64,000 nucleotides of DNA. It comes from Apostichopus japonicus (taxonomy: Eukaryota > Echinodermata > Holothuroidea > Aspidochirotida > Stichopodidae). Position 1 is the first letter of the stretch. Each line of letters starts with the position of its first letter. Positions 1 through 13,500 of this stretch are shown here, piece after piece. The stretch is taken from the NCBI RefSeq assembly GCF_037975245.1, contig NC_092579.1:253001-317000 (forward strand), written 5' to 3'. Under the pieces are notes generated by a model. That model was not told the DNA's origin, ran no database searches, and saw only the letters and a program-made list of their open reading frames with translations. Made by a program: the position numbers and the translations under genes.

Positions 1-3000
1 TAGCTTAGCTTCATAACATGCTGTTCGTGCAACAACTTAGGACGAATCATAAAAACAAGTATGAGAACGAACATTGTCGACGTCGTTGTGCATACGGTTC
101 GTGGCACTCCATCGGGTGCGGTTAGGTAGGCAATATGTATTTTATTACGCAGTGGCCAACTGTAGGCTTGTAATAGGCTATAGGCTAAATTTAGCTAATT
201 GCATCTGCCAAACTAAGTAAGTAGTTGAATCAGTTGGCCTGAATGTTGTACGATTATAATCGAGTTAACTGAGCTGACGAGTATTCAAGATCAAAAGAGC
301 ACTGACAAAATACCATTTAAGAAAAGAACAGTTTTTAAACAATTTTTTCGACACTGAAAGTCGCTCCTCCTGCCCCTCCCCCCTTGCATGGCTACGTCCC
401 TGACTGTGATCGAACTTCCTGGACTAGTTGGAGGTTTAGCCAGTCAAAATGAAATTAGTTTATGGTGGAATTCAATCAGCCATATCTCGAGTTAGGGACA
501 AGATATGGAGATAGGGTTTCAACTAGCAGTGTGGAATATAAGATTCACATTGTTTGTCACCAGAACCTTCCTTTAAAACTACCCAGTCTTAAGTAAATAA
601 TTGAAACCAATCACGGGAAGTAATTTGCATGTGACCTAAACGAGCACCGGTCGTTGACAGAAAACAGTCAATTTTTGCGATGGTTAGCAGCTCAGTGTGT
701 CGAGTAATTTAACATTTGCCACATTTGTGAAATGTTGACGTTTTTTTTCAAAACAATTGTTAGTATAGGAAATTCGAACCTTTCTTGGTCGAGGCAAACT
801 GATTTTGTTCGAGCAAACCTGCTTGTATCCCCAGTTGTCGAACCTTAGGGACACCCATGAATGGCAAGTCACTGTAGCAGGTCAGGACTGATCTTGCCAT
901 TCACCGTTTTGCATGACATGTATTGACTATGAACAAGCCAACAAAATCCATGTACGTGGAGCTCTCATCTGGTATGGGACTTGTGACACGTACGTTAAAG
1001 GTATGCTGTATTGGCCCCAAATATGCTTGATAATCAAATATAGTCACCTTTGGTCAAAATTATTGAACTGTATTTATTACAACCTTCGAGGAATTTTTAC
1101 TCATTGGGACATACACATGGAATAATAAGATACATGGTAAGGTCAAGATCTTCCCATTTCCTTAAAAATATAGTCCAAGTCCAAATTTCATTTTGATATG
1201 TTAAAGAGGAACATAATCTAAGTATTCTTGTGAAATTTGCATTCAATTCCTATGTACCGTTTTTGAGATATTGAGAGTTGATGTTATCTGATATTCTACC
1301 AAAAGTGAAGGTGAAGGTCAAGGTGAATTAATTATCTTTACTTATAGATATAGTTAGGTAGTGAGAAACACACCACGAAATAGAGCAATGTATCTTCTAT
1401 TACCCTATTAATGTTTGGTGAAGGTGCAGTGGTACTCAACAATTGCTTGTAAATCAAATTTAAGGTTCAATTCATACCACTAATGAATTGTTGATAGTTA
1501 ATCCTTCTTGTTATAGGAATAAGAAGTGCGATAAATATCACAAGATAGAGTAAAGTCCCTTATATCGGTGACGTAACTTATATCTTCGCCAAATTTCGAT
1601 TAAAAAAATATATGTATATATATATATATATTAATGATTGTAATAACTTCTACTACATCGTGTTAAAACATTACTAGAGTAATAAAAGGAAATTTTCTCC
1701 GTCTCGTGATGTGTGTCGCACTTATTAGTTATTCCTATGAGAAATATTATTAATGATAAACTTTTTATTAGTGGGATGAATTGTCTGAAATTTTCTGTAC
1801 AAACAATCATTTATAACCACAGCACCTTCACCGTTGGTTATTGTCCGCTAGAAAATAGATAGCGCTCTTCGCTTTTCTCCTTATTGTCTGCACCTTAATG
1901 TCCGCTCTTAATGTCGGCTGTTAATCTCCGCTACCTTCAAACAGCTATTGCAAAGTTCACAGGATCGGAAAGGTTGACCTTTCAACAAGGAGCTGCGACT
2001 ATGCCATTGCGCGGGAGAATTTGTACGAAAGTCGCTGAGAATTTGCTACCGTGGAACGTCAACGAAAACAGCAATAATTGTGTTCCAGGGAGGCTGTTTT
2101 GAACTACTTCATATTTATCAAGAGTGACATCTTTCGTGTCTTTGTAATAGAAGTCCCAATTTGTAAGGCCAAGACGCAATCATCGTTAACTTTGCAATCC
2201 TAAGGCTCTAACTTGTGTCAGACGTGACAGTTTAGCTAAACTCGTACAAATGTTAACTCAATACAAATGTGCATAGCCAAAGGCCATACTAAGCTAGAGC
2301 CTAGTCTTCCTGTGCACCCTGACTCCCTTAAGTTAAGGCTTAACGTTAACGTTAGGAGTTTATGACCATAGATAAGTCAAGGCAAGACGATGATTTCCAG
2401 TTTGCCTTGGAAGGTGCTGCTGAGTTAACATGTCATATGAGAAGGTTTGGGCTGGGGGGCATTAAATACTCAACTTGGATGGAATTATGTGTTAAAATAA
2501 TGCCAAGGCTACAGACTTCTATAGGTTTGGAATGATGTAAACCTAGCCTAAGCTAGACTAAGGCCTAGGCTAGACTAAGCTAGACTAAGGCCTAGGCTAG
2601 ACTGAGGCCTAGGCTAGACTAACACAACTGCAGTGCAGTGTGTACAAACAAATTTAGGATACATGCTAGTGTAGTGACCTCGTTTTCTGTAGTGTTTGAC
2701 GGATTATATGATAATCAGCTTTAGCGATTACCGATTAGTTCCTGTGACAATCGGGCGATTACCGATTATTTCATCATTTTCATGGAACTGGCCTAATGTA
2801 TGATTTAGTGTTAGGCCTATGCATGGTTGCCAACTTCTAGGCTAATACAATCAAAGACGTAAATGAACGGCTTAACATTTCACAGTTAAGATTAATGGAG
2901 CAAATAAAGAATGTTCACTGTAATACATACATGGGGCGCAATCTCGTCCACAACACAGTTAATGACAGTGCTGTACAGACTACAGGAGGGGGGAAAAATA

Positions 3001-3171
3001 GCCATTGTCTACGAAAAGAAAAAAAGAAGTTTGGGACAGCTTTTACAACTGCTATTAAAACAATTATCAGTGTTGCAACTCCAATGTAAATAAAGTGAAA
3101 AGTATATCACACGTAAATAAAATATTTTTTATTTCGTTAGCTGATATCGAAATATATAATCTGGGCCTAAC
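1..3171. other. Intergenic DNA, no gene recognised
   Basis: No open reading frame here has recognisable domain content or convincing splice structure. It holds a TA dinucleotide run near 1612-1632, a CT/TAGGCC-rich stretch near 2540-2625 in which a roughly 20-bp TAGGCCTAGG-type motif repeats imperfectly, and an AT-rich tract near 3115-3135. Short frames at 913-1125, 1911-2102 and 2895-3093 look like chance openings. Confidence 0.6.
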
Positions 3172-3345
3172 TTTAGAATCCGTACCATATGAATGGGAAA
3201 GCTTACTTCGAATCGGCAGAATAAGGTTAGGGGTTAGGGAGTAGGTTTAGGAATTAGGGTTAGGAATAGGGTTAGGGAGTAAGGTTAGGAAGTAGGGTTA
3301 GGGGTTAGCAAGTAGGTTCGTCGTTCGAATGGTACCGATTCCAAA
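3172..3345. mobile_element. Small inverted-repeat element with TTAGGG-like core (MITE candidate)
   Basis: Positions 3172-3193 and 3324-3345 form a 22-bp inverted repeat with about four mismatches; the shared core is GAATC-GTACCAT. Between the arms, about 3225-3310 is a degenerate run of GGTTAGGG, GGGAGTAGG and GGAATAGGG words. No coding capacity is visible and no clear target-site duplication was found. The core resembles the TTAGGG telomere repeat of most animals but is too irregular to call a telomeric array. It could be a MITE or a simple palindrome. Confidence 0.45.
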
Positions 3346-3949
3346 TTAGTACCATAATCTGATATGAAAAATAATGTATAAAAGTAAGTTGGCCTGACGA
3401 TTCGATCCTAACAGGATCGAAATGTCAGGCCAACTTACTATACACATATTCTTACACAGGCTCTTTAGTGGATAAGCAGTTTGCTTACAGTTTATTTTAT
3501 TATGAAAAAATAAAACAATCCCGAACGTTTGCTTCAAATTTTCAATGATTACCCTCTGCTAGGGAAAACTTTCGATCGAACGTTGTTTCAAATGATCATA
3601 CACAGTAAGTCAACGGTGCTTCTCCATTGACTGAACTACATATGAAAGAAATCACACACTTAAGTCCCATTGACTTTGTCACGCGTTCCGCTGGCAATCA
3701 GACTCGCTTTAGTCGGTTGCAGTTAAGGAGTTTAGTTACTGCAAAGGGGTTATTTTAGCATGTATGGTACATGTGGTCAGGGAAGAAAAAGTTGCTTTGG
3801 GTTTTTCGCAAAAATATGCGTAAGAATGTTTGCCTAATCACAAAATAATGTAATGCAGCTGAACTACTGAGGACTGGAACCAAACATTTTTAGGTATTTT
3901 TAGGAGCTTTGGCGCCTTGATTTCGTCATTTTATGCCATTTGCAAAATC
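3346..3949. other. Intergenic DNA, nothing recognised
   Basis: No coding or repeat structure stands out. A local near-palindrome at about 3386-3438 has AAGTTGGCCTGAC and GTCAGGCCAACTT facing each other around GATTCGATCCTAACAGGATCGA, which could form a long hairpin. Confidence 0.5.
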
Positions 3950-4927
3950 TTGGGCGCATTTTCAAACTGAACAGTTATGAAGCTCAACCGTTCTCTAGCC
4001 AGACGAGCCTAATATACGTAGAACTTTCAACGAGCAAAGCCTAATGTTATCGTTTTCACCTACCAGTTTTCACCTACGGTGAAACGGTCAAAGTGGTTCA
4101 AAAGTATATTGATTTGGTTTTATATTTACTCCAGACAATTAATCTTTCTCATCAATCATTAAGCATGATAACAGGAGGTTTTGTTCTATGCAAGAAGGGA
4201 AGTGAAAAAAACTTAATTACGTCGTCCCCCTAAAGCTTATCGCCGGTATACTGTATGATGTTAGCAGCCAAAACTGGATAGTATATCGAACAGCATTAGT
4301 ACAAACTCGCGGTAGATTAGCGCACCTTCCCCAGCTATGAACAGCGTTGAATCAAATGATCTACATTCTTCTCCCGTTGTGGTTGCGGTGAATCAAAAGC
4401 GCGGAAAAAGACGATCCTTTATGTGGAACATAATAATTGGGCGCATTTTCAAACTGAACAGTTATGAAGCTCAACCTTTCTCTAGCCAGACTAGCCTAAT
4501 ATACGTAGAACTTTCAACGAACAAAGCCTAATGTTATCGTTTTCACCTACCAGTTTTCACCTAAGGTGAAACGGTCAAAGTGGTTCAAAAGTATATTGAT
4601 TTGGTTTTATATTTACTCCAGACAATTAATCTTTCTCATCAATCATTAAGCATGATAACAGGAGGTTTTGTTCTATGCAAGAAGGGAAGTGAAAAAAACA
4701 TAATTACGTCGTCCCCCTAAAGCTTATCGCCGGTATACTGTATGATGTTAACAGCCAAAACTGGATGGTGTATCGAACAGCATTAGTACAAACTCGCGGT
4801 AGATTAGCGCACCTTCCCCAGCTATGAACAGCGTTGAATCAAATGATCTACATTCTTCTCCCGTTGTGGTTGCGGTGAATCAAAAGCGCGGAAAAAGACG
4901 ATCCTTTATGTGGAACATAATAATTGG
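3950..4927 (+). repeat. 487-bp direct tandem duplication
   Basis: The segment starting TTGGGCGCATTTTCAAACTG at 3950 recurs at 4437 with only scattered substitutions over about 487 bp (3950-4436 and 4437-4923). The copies are near identical, so the duplication is recent. Each copy contains GCGCACCTTCCCCAGC followed by an ATG (4337 and 4824) opening a short basic frame with KRGKRRSF. In the second copy that frame runs about 50 codons to a stop near 4972. Whether this is a first exon, a transposon remnant or chance is not clear. Confidence 0.8.
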
Positions 4928-6550
4928 TAGCGCAATGGATTTTGCCGATGCCAAATATTTACCAAATATTATTTAACCGATTTTCGGTCAAACACTAGTA
5001 TTCTGTTGTGTTTACAAACATAGTGCCCTGTTATTTCTGTTGTTCTTCTGTTTCTGGGATAGGTTCTCTGTTTAGTTATGTGACACTTTTTTAAACAACT
5101 CTCCTTTTTCTTGATGTATATTTTTGTGTGTTTTTGTTTGGTAGACCAGTTGACTTTAAGGTAAACTATCAATTATTCTACTGTACTATAATTTGTTTCA
5201 GTTCAAGTAGGTTCGACAGTGGCCCTTCAAGTCTCTGGACAGGGTGAGAAATTTGGCAGGATATTTTACTAAGTCAAACATTTATTGCAGGGGTTCTGGG
5301 CAACCTCTGTACCAGTGGAATAGTTGAGGTATCCCGGGGGGGGGGGGTTTGTGGGTTTCTTAACTAAGCTAGACATTTAGTGCAGGGCTTCTGGGCCATC
5401 TCTGTACCAGTGGTATAGTTGAGGTATCCTGGGCAGTAGATCCTTCTGTTGGTTAGGAAGGGGCTGCAGGGATTGGGATTTCATGGAGGGCATTTGGCGG
5501 GGTTTTGGAGGCTTGCTGTCATAAAGTTTGTTTTGTTACAAGTTAAAACATATCTTTTGTTCCCTTCAAGATAAACATTTTCAATGTCTACGGACACCTA
5601 GCTAATTTGCCCAATATTCAGTACATTTGTTGTTTGTGATAATATCATTCAAAATCTGTTTAATTTGTTTGAAAGCTCTTTTTGTTTCCAAGATATACAC
5701 ATTTGAAGTTTTGATGAATCTGAGGAAACTCATTAGATATGTGCAAACTATGACGTAGTGTTGCAGTCAAAATTTCTTAGTTTAGCCCGTAATAAGTTAA
5801 CCCCTAACTACAAGTCCACATGTATCCTTGAATAATGTGGTGTTCCTCTTTTCGAAGAAGACAAAGTCATTCCCAAATATCACAATAGGCCACAAACCTG
5901 TGTTCAGTGTCCTTGAAAAGAAGGTTGTAAAAACAAAAGTTTAACATAGCAGAAAATTAGGGGGTCACTCCCATGACATCATCAGTGTGCATAATTAGCT
6001 AATGTTTATTCATAAATGAAACTAGAATTAAGAGAAGACTTGTAAAATGATCAATTTTGATGGATTTTGATGTGAGTTGCAGCTATTTTCATGATTTCTG
6101 ATGCATATTGGAGTGATAAGAACAATGTTGTTCCTAGGTGTTGAAAGTACTGCCTCCAAACCTCATGTTGTCTTACAGTATTTCAGCCTTCAGCCACATA
6201 TCCCATGTTACCCCAGTAGTCACCCCTCCTAGTATCGGACCTGGGCTTTACACTAAGTACCTTTACAAGACTTCAGGCCTAAGTTAAAACTATTGTAGCC
6301 TAACATTAAGATTTATTGCAGGGAAAGGAAGGAACTGAAGAGTAGTAACAGGCCTACTTATAAGGCCTAAATTGTTTTCCCCTTTTTAAGTTATCCACTT
6401 ATCTGGATGGCATTACATGCAAAACAATGTTTTAAACTGGACATGATGGACATCATCACAAGTGCTCAATAAAAATGAGCCTACATCTATAAATAATTAA
6501 ATGTCGTACCATTATTCTGATGCTATGGAAAATTTATGAAACTTCCACAA
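4928..6550. other. Intergenic DNA with a small local duplication and a poly-G run
   Basis: No gene is supported. Around 5265-5430 a roughly 110-bp segment is present twice (GGGTTCTGGGCAACCTCTGT at the first copy, GGGCTTCTGGGCCATCTCTG at the second). A run of about 12 G residues lies near 5336-5347. Confidence 0.5.
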
Positions 6551-8067
6551 GTCCCACATAATAGGTCCCTCAACGATGCTGCATCACTGGTCCCACATCA
6601 TAATAGGTCCATTAACGATACTGCATCACAGGTCTCACATCATAATAGGTCCCTCAACCATATTGCATCATAGGACTGCATTAAAATAGGTCCCTCAACC
6701 ATACTGGATCACAGGTCCCACATAATAGGTCCCTCAACCATTCTGCATCACAGGTCTCACATCATAATAGGTCCCTCAACCATACTACATCACAGGTCCC
6801 ACATCATCATAGGTCCCTCAACCATACTGGATCATAGGTCCCACATAAAAGGTCCTTCAACCATACTGCATCACAGGTTCCACATCATAATAGGTCCCTC
6901 AACCATTCTGCATCACAGGTCTCACATAATAGGTCCCTCAACCATACTACATCACAGGTCCCACATCATAATAGGTCCCTCAACCATACTGGATCATAGG
7001 TCCCACATAAAAGGTCCTTCAACCATACTGCATCACAGTCCCACATCATAATAGGTCCCTCAACCATACTGCATCACAGGTCTCACATCATAATAGGTTC
7101 CTCAACCATACTGCATTACAGGACTCACATAATAGGTCCCTCAACCATACTGCATCAGAGGTCTCACATCATAATAGGTCCCTCAACCAAACTGCATTAC
7201 AGGACTCACATAATAGGTCCCTCAACCATATTGCATCATAGGTGCCACATCATAATAGGTCCCTCAACCATACTGGATCATAGGTCCCACATAAAAGGTC
7301 CTTCAACCATACTGCATCACAGGTCCCACATCATAATAGGTCCCTCAACCATACTGCATCACAGGTCTCACATCATAATAGGTTCCTCAACCATACTGCA
7401 TTACAGGACTCACATAATAGGTCCCTCAACCATATTGCATCATAGGTGCCACATCATAATAGGTCCCTCAACCATACTGGATCATAGGTCCCACATAAAA
7501 GGTCCTTCAACCATACTGCATCACAGGTCCCACATCATAATAGGTCCCTCAACCATACTGCATCACAGGTCTCACATCATAATAGGTTCCTCAACCATAC
7601 TGCATTACAGGACTCACATAATAGGTCCCTCAACCATACTGCATCAGAGGTCCCACATAATATGTCCTTCAACCATAATGCATCACAGGTCTCACATCAT
7701 AATAGGTCCCTCAACCAAACTGCATTACAGGACTCACATAATAGGTCCCTCAACCATATTGCATCATAGGTCCCACATCATAATAGGTCCCTCAACCATA
7801 CTGGATCATAGGTCCCACATCATAATAGGTCCCTCAATCATACTACATCACGTCTCACGTCATAATAGGTCCCTCAACCATACTGCATCACAGGTCTCAC
7901 ATCATAATAGGTTCCTCAACCATACTGCATTACAGGACTCACATAATAGGTCCCTCAACCATACTGCATCAGAGGTCCCACATAATAGGTCCCTCAACCA
8001 TACTGCATCACAGGTCCCACATCATAATAGGTCCCTCAACCATACTGCATCACAGGTCCCACATAAT
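6551..8067. repeat. Minisatellite, 42/39-bp units, left part
   Basis: About 37 head-to-tail copies of a unit with GGTCCCTCAACCATACTGCA followed by CACAGGTCCCACATCATAAT. The 39-bp version lacks ATC in the CACATCATAAT part. Both lengths are multiples of three, so long open frames arise across the array (for example 7231-8070 on +, a 14-residue peptide repeat); these are treated as by-products. The array continues at 9364 on the other side of an inserted transposon. Confidence 0.95.
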
Positions 8068-9363
8068 TAGGTATGCACCGGATCCAAATTTTTGGATCTG
8101 GCCGGAACCGGATTTTGCCGGATAGTACATGAAATCCGGCCGGAACCGGATTTTTTCATTACACAAAAGAAAATCATTAATAAGAAGTAGAAGTATGAAA
8201 CAAGGAGCAAATCTTAGGTGAGGTATACGCATACTATAACGAAGGTGAAATTAAGACCCCATTTATGAGATAAAATATGACTTGATGTGGTGTAATCTAC
8301 ATTCTTTAATAAAATAACTACAATATAGTTGTTGAAGAGCTTGATACAGTATGTAAATTTGTTTGCTGGAAAAATACTGCATACTACATGAAGTTTGTTT
8401 TAAAACGGGAAGCTACATTTCACAAATCTCATACTTTATACTGAATAAAAAGATTATTTAATTGTTGTAATAACACTACATACAGTGAAAGCGGGAAATT
8501 AAATTTGTTTACATTCCCAAATAGCAACGTTACAATATATATGAAGAAGACTTGCATGCTCTGCAACAAATCATTTTAAAGATATAATTATTTAAGGAAT
8601 GATAGCTTGAAACCTCAAAAAGAAATAAATATGGAAATCATTTTGTTAGATCAGTCACGTGTTGTTAAAATATTTACTAAGATAGTTGTCTCTGTATGTG
8701 ATAACTGTAGAAAGGTTACTTTTGAAATTGTTTTCATTGTCAGTTCTGGAATTAATCTTTTTTGATGAGAATTAAAGTTATCCTAAGGTTTAAGAATGAA
8801 CTTTAAGATGAAGTGGTTTTTGTGGAATTAAAAAAAATTCAGACGTATTTAACCATATAAGAGATTGTTTCACACATAAAAATTCTGAGAAAACATGAAT
8901 GCCAACAATAATGGGAAAGTAAAGATTCAATGGAACAGTATTTTGACTGATAAGTATATGAATGGTCTATTTTAACTGCACAATATTAAAATGATGAAGG
9001 CTGCAAGAAATGATTTCACTGCAAACTGTATTTGTTGTATATAGCTTCATATTATTACAGTAGTTGTATTATTTTGGTTGATCTTTAGAAACAGTGGGTC
9101 AGACCATTGAGAAAATTAAATTATACATGTTAAACCTAATTTTTCCTTACTTTGAATGTTTTTATTAATTTTTGGAAACAGTTTACATTGATTTAAGTTA
9201 ATACCAACACCTTTTTGAGGAATAATTCAGGCCAGATTTTGAAGATCCGGCCAGATTTTGAATAAGATCCGGCCGGATTTTGAAAAATATCCGGCCGGAA
9301 CCGGATAATTGCTCACTATCCGGCCGAATAGTCCGGCCGGACCGGATATCCGGTGCATCCCTA
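8068..9363. mobile_element. Nonautonomous hAT-like element, copy A (longest, 1296 bp)
   Basis: Left end TAGGTATGCACCGGAT and right end ATCCGGTGCATCCCTA are terminal inverted repeats. Subterminal DNA is rich in CCGGCCGGAT and CCGGCCGGAACCGG boxes, and the left end carries GGATC-CAAATTTTTGGATC-type dyad symmetry. The interior is AT-rich with no transposase frame. It interrupts the 42-bp minisatellite. Flanking octamers CACATAAT and ATCATAAT agree at 6 of 8 positions, so the target-site duplication here is imperfect, but perfect 8-bp duplications flank copies B and C. TIR type and 8-bp duplication point to the hAT superfamily (established trait); family assignment is inference. Confidence 0.85.
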
Positions 9364-9768
9364 ATCATAATAGGTCCCTCAACCATACTACAACACGTCC
9401 CACATCATAATAGGTCCCTCAACCATACTGCATCATAGGTCCCACATAATACATCCCTCAACCATACTGCATCACAGGTCTCACATCATAATAGGTCCCT
9501 CAACCAAACTGCATCACAGGTCTCACATCATAATAGGTCCCTCAACCATAATGCATTACAGGTCCCACATAATAGGTCCCTCAACCATACTGCATCACAG
9601 GTCCCACATCATAATAGGTCCCTCAACCATAATGCATCATAGGTCCCACATCATAATAGGTCCCTCAACCATACTGCATCACAGGTCCCACATCATAATA
9701 GGTCCCTCAACCATAATGCATCATAGGTCCCACATCATAATAGGTCCCTCAACCATAATGCATCACAG
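9364..9768. repeat. Minisatellite, 42/39-bp units, right part
   Basis: About ten further copies of the unit seen at 6551-8067, resuming directly after transposon copy A. Taken together the two parts span about 1.9 kb without the insertion. Confidence 0.95.
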
Positions 9769-10387
9769 CTGCTTTCAATAATCTCTAGACTGCATATTTA
9801 ATGAACATGCAAATATTGCTGGATCTGCTTTGACCATTCCAGTCAGTGCTGTTCCCTGACATTACTTCTGTTTTCAGAAAGGACAATTTTCACTTTATCA
9901 TCAAGGCCACAATAGCAAGCTCACTGTAGGCCCTGTAGAGTGCATTATTCTCAATATGAATGTTGCTGCAATGGTATCAAGTAGTTGCTATACAATGATG
10001 TAATATAATGAGTAAAGGAAGTTGTTACTTGTAGTCTTGTTACATATATTCAAGGGCAATCAGCTAGATTGGGACAGACTTTCTGCTGTAGTTTATAACG
10101 ACAGTTAAAAGTTGTTGTGTTAGATTTTTCTGGATATTTGCACTGGTGAGAAACCATTGGACTATAATTTTAATCTCTACACCATAATTTGTCAAAAGTT
10201 GTTACTTTGTAGCACTGTCACACAATGGATACTTAATTCTTATATTCTTACACAAATATATTCAACAATGAAGAGTGTGTGTTTTAATTGTAATTTTTCA
10301 AGATTGTGAATACAATTACATGTGAACACATGGACTAGCCTATTGGCCATTAATTAATTTACTTATTTGCAATTTTATTTTTTACAG
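9769..10387 (+). other. Region upstream of the USP1 start, probable end of a 5'UTR intron
   Basis: No coding frame. The stretch ends in a pyrimidine-rich acceptor-like sequence (ATTTTATTTTTTACAG, AG at 10386-10387), so the exon with the start codon may begin at 10388 and follow an untranslated first exon. That exon and the promoter were not located; no TATA box can be defended. Confidence 0.4.
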
Positions 10388-10414
10388 TATGGGTGAGGTT
10401 GTCTGATTATTAAA

Positions 10415-10509
10415 ATGGCTTGTGAAAGTCCCCCAAGGAAGAGAGCCAAATTATCACTGAAGTTTTCAAAGAATCCACCAACAAAACCAATGAGAAAATT
10501 AAAAATCGG
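10415..10509 (+). CDS. USP1: USP1 coding exon 1
   Basis: Starts MACESPPRKRAKLSLKF and ends in the first two bases of a Gly codon before the donor GTAAGA (10510). An in-frame TGA at 10394-10396 just upstream, and the AAAATGG context, fix the start. The basic stretch PPRKRAK followed by LSLKF matches the N-terminus known for vertebrate USP1 (KKNRLSLKF). Without the neighbouring exons this 95-base exon would be easy to miss; it is 16.4 kb from exon 2. Confidence 0.85.
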
Positions 10510-13500
10510 GTAAGAAGAAACATTCTTTCTAACAGTTACAGTATGTTTAAATTTATGGGCAGGTTTACTCAAGTCTAGCCTGCTTGGAAAGCATATACTG
10601 TAGATTAAGTTTTGTTGTTTATAGTAGATTGCTAACTTATGAAGGGATGTAAGTGGCAGTGGTCCTTTCTTGTTGTTTATGGTAGATTGCTAACTTATGA
10701 AGGGATGTAAGTGGCAGTGGTCCTTTCTTGTTGTTTATAGTAGATTGCTAACTTATGAAGGGATGTAAGTGGCAGTGGTCCTTCCTTGTTGTTTATGGTA
10801 GATTGCTAACTTATGAAGGGATGTAAGTGGCAGTGGTCCTTTCTTGTTGTTTATAGTAAATTGCTAACTTATGAAGGGATGTAAGTGGCAGTGGTCCTTC
10901 CTTGTTGTTTATGGTAGATTGCTAACTTATGAAGGGATGTAAGTGGCAGTGGTCCTTTCTTGTTGCTTATAGTAGATTGCTAACTTATGAAGGGAAGCAA
11001 GTGGCAGTGGTCCTTTCTTGTTGTTAATAGTAGATTGCTAACTTATGAAGGGATGCAAGTGGCAGTGGTCCTTCCTTGTTGTTTATGGTAGATTGTAACT
11101 TATGAAGGGATGTAAGTGGCAGTGGTCCTTTCTTGTTGTTAATAGTAGATTGCTAACTTATGAAGGGATGTAAGTGGCAGTGGTCCTTTCTTAACATTGC
11201 TTATAGTAGATTGCTAACTTATGAAGGGAAGCAAGTGGCAGTGGTCCTTTCTTGTTGTTAATAGTAGATTGCTAACTTATGAAGGGATGCAAGTGGCAGT
11301 GGTCCTTCCTTGTTGTTTATGGTAGATTGTAACTTATGAAGGGATGTAAGTGGCAGTGGTCCTTTCTTGTTGTTAATAGTAGATTGCTAACTTATGAAGG
11401 GATGTAAGTGGCAGTGGTCCTTTCTTGTTGTTAATAGTAGATTGCTAACTTATGAAGGGATGTAAGTGGCAGTGGTCCTTTCTTGTTGTTTATAGTAGAT
11501 TGCTAACTTATGAAGGGATGTAAGTGGCAGTGGTCCTTCCTTGTTGTTTATAGTAGATTGCTAACTTATGAAGGGATGTAAGTGGCAGTGGTCCTTTCTT
11601 AACATTGTTTATAGTAGATTGCTAACTTATCAAGGGATGTAAGTGGCAGTGGTCCTTTCTTGTTGTTAATAGCAGATTGCTAACTTATGAAGGGATGTAA
11701 GTGGCAGTGGTCCTTTCTTGTTGTTTATAGTAGATTGCTAACTTATGAAGGGATGTAAGTGGCAGTGGTCCTTTCTTGTTGTTAATAGTAGATTGCTAAC
11801 TTATGAAGGGATGTAAGTGGCAGTGGTCCTTTCTTGTTGCTTATAGTAGATTGCTAACTTATGAAGGGATGTAAGTGGCAGTGGTCCTTTCTTAACATTG
11901 TTTATGGTAGATTGCTAACTTATGAAGGGATGTAAGTGGCAGTGGTCCTTTCTTGTTGTTTATAGTAGATTGCTAACTTATGAAGGGATGCAAGTGGCAG
12001 TGGTCCTTCCTTGTTGTTAATAGTAGATTGCTAACTTATGAAGGGATGTAAGTGGCAGTGGTCCTTTCTTAACATTGTTTATAGTAGATTGCTAACTTAT
12101 CAAGGGATGTAAGTGGCAGTGGTCCTTTCTTGTTGTTAATAGCAGATTGCTAACTTATGAAGGGATGTAAGTGGCAGTGGTCCTTTCTTGTTGTTTATAG
12201 TAGATTGCTAACTTATGAAGGGATGTAAGTGGCAGTGGTCCTTTCTTGTTGTTAATACAGTAGTAGATTGCTAACTTATGAAGGGATGTAAGTGGCAGTG
12301 GTCCTTTCTTGTTGCTTATAGTAGATTGCTAACTTATGAAGGGATGTAAGTGGCAGTGGTCCTTTCTTAACATTGTTTATGGTAGATTGCTAACTTATGA
12401 AGGGATGTAAGTGGCAGTGGTCCTTTCTTGTTGTTTATAGTAGATTGCTAACTTATGAAGGGATGTAAGTGGCAGTGGTCCTTTCTTGTTGCTTATAGTA
12501 GATTGCTAACTTATGAAGGGATGTAAGTGGCAGTGGTCCTTTCTTAACATTGTTTATAGTAGATTGCTAACTTATGAAGGGATGTAAGTGGCAGTGGTCC
12601 TTCCTTGTTGTTTATGGTAGATTGCTAACTTATGAAGGGATGTAAGTGGCAGTGGTCCTTTCTTGTTGCTTATAGTAGATTGCTAACTTATGAAGGGAAG
12701 CAAGTGGCAGTGGTCCTTTCTTGTTGTTAATAGTAGATTGCTAACTTATGAAGGGATGCAAGTGGCAGTGGTCCTTCCTTGTTGTTTATGGTAGATTGTA
12801 ACTTATGAAGGGATGTAAGTGGCAGTGGTCCTTTCTTGTTGTTAATAGTAGATTGCTAACTTATGAAGGGATGTAAGTGGCAGTGGTCCTTTCTTAACAT
12901 TGTTTATAGTAGATTGCTAACTTATCAAGGGATGTAAGTGGCAGTGGTCCTTTCTTGTTGTTAATAGTAGATTGCTAACTTATGAAGGGGTGTAAGTGGC
13001 AGTGGTCCTTTCTTGTTGTTTATAGTAGATTGCTAACTTATGAAGGGATGTAAGTGGCAGTGGTCCTTCCTTGTTGTTTATAGTAGATTGCTAACTTATG
13101 AAGGGATGTAAGTGGCAGTGGTCCTTTCTTAACATTGTTTATAGTAGATTGCTAACTTATGAAGGGATGTAAGTGGCAGTGGTCCTTTCTTGTTGTTAAT
13201 AGCAGATTGCTAACTTATGAAGGGATGTAAGTGGCAGTGGTCCTTTCTTGTTGTTTATAGTAGATTGCTAACTTATGAAGGGATGTAAGTGGCAGTGGTC
13301 CTTTCTTGTTGTTAATAGTAGATTGCTAACTTATGAAGGGATGTAAGTGGCAGTGGTCCTTTCTTAACATTGTTTATGGTAGATTGCTAACTTATGAAGG
13401 GATGTAAGTGGCAGTGGTCCTTTCTTGTTGTTTATAGTAGATTGCTAACTTATGAAGGGATGCAAGTGGCAGTGGTCCTTCCTTGTTGTTAATAGTAGAT

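Noticed and set aside
3206..3320. Chromosome end or telomere
   Set aside because: TTAGGG-like words are irregular, cover about 100 bp and are flanked by unique DNA and inverted repeats.
7231..8070. 279-codon frame with a HHRSHIIIGPSTIL-type peptide repeat
   Set aside because: The 42/39-bp units are multiples of three, so an open frame follows automatically. It has no start context, no flanking exon, and the frame ends at the transposon insertion.
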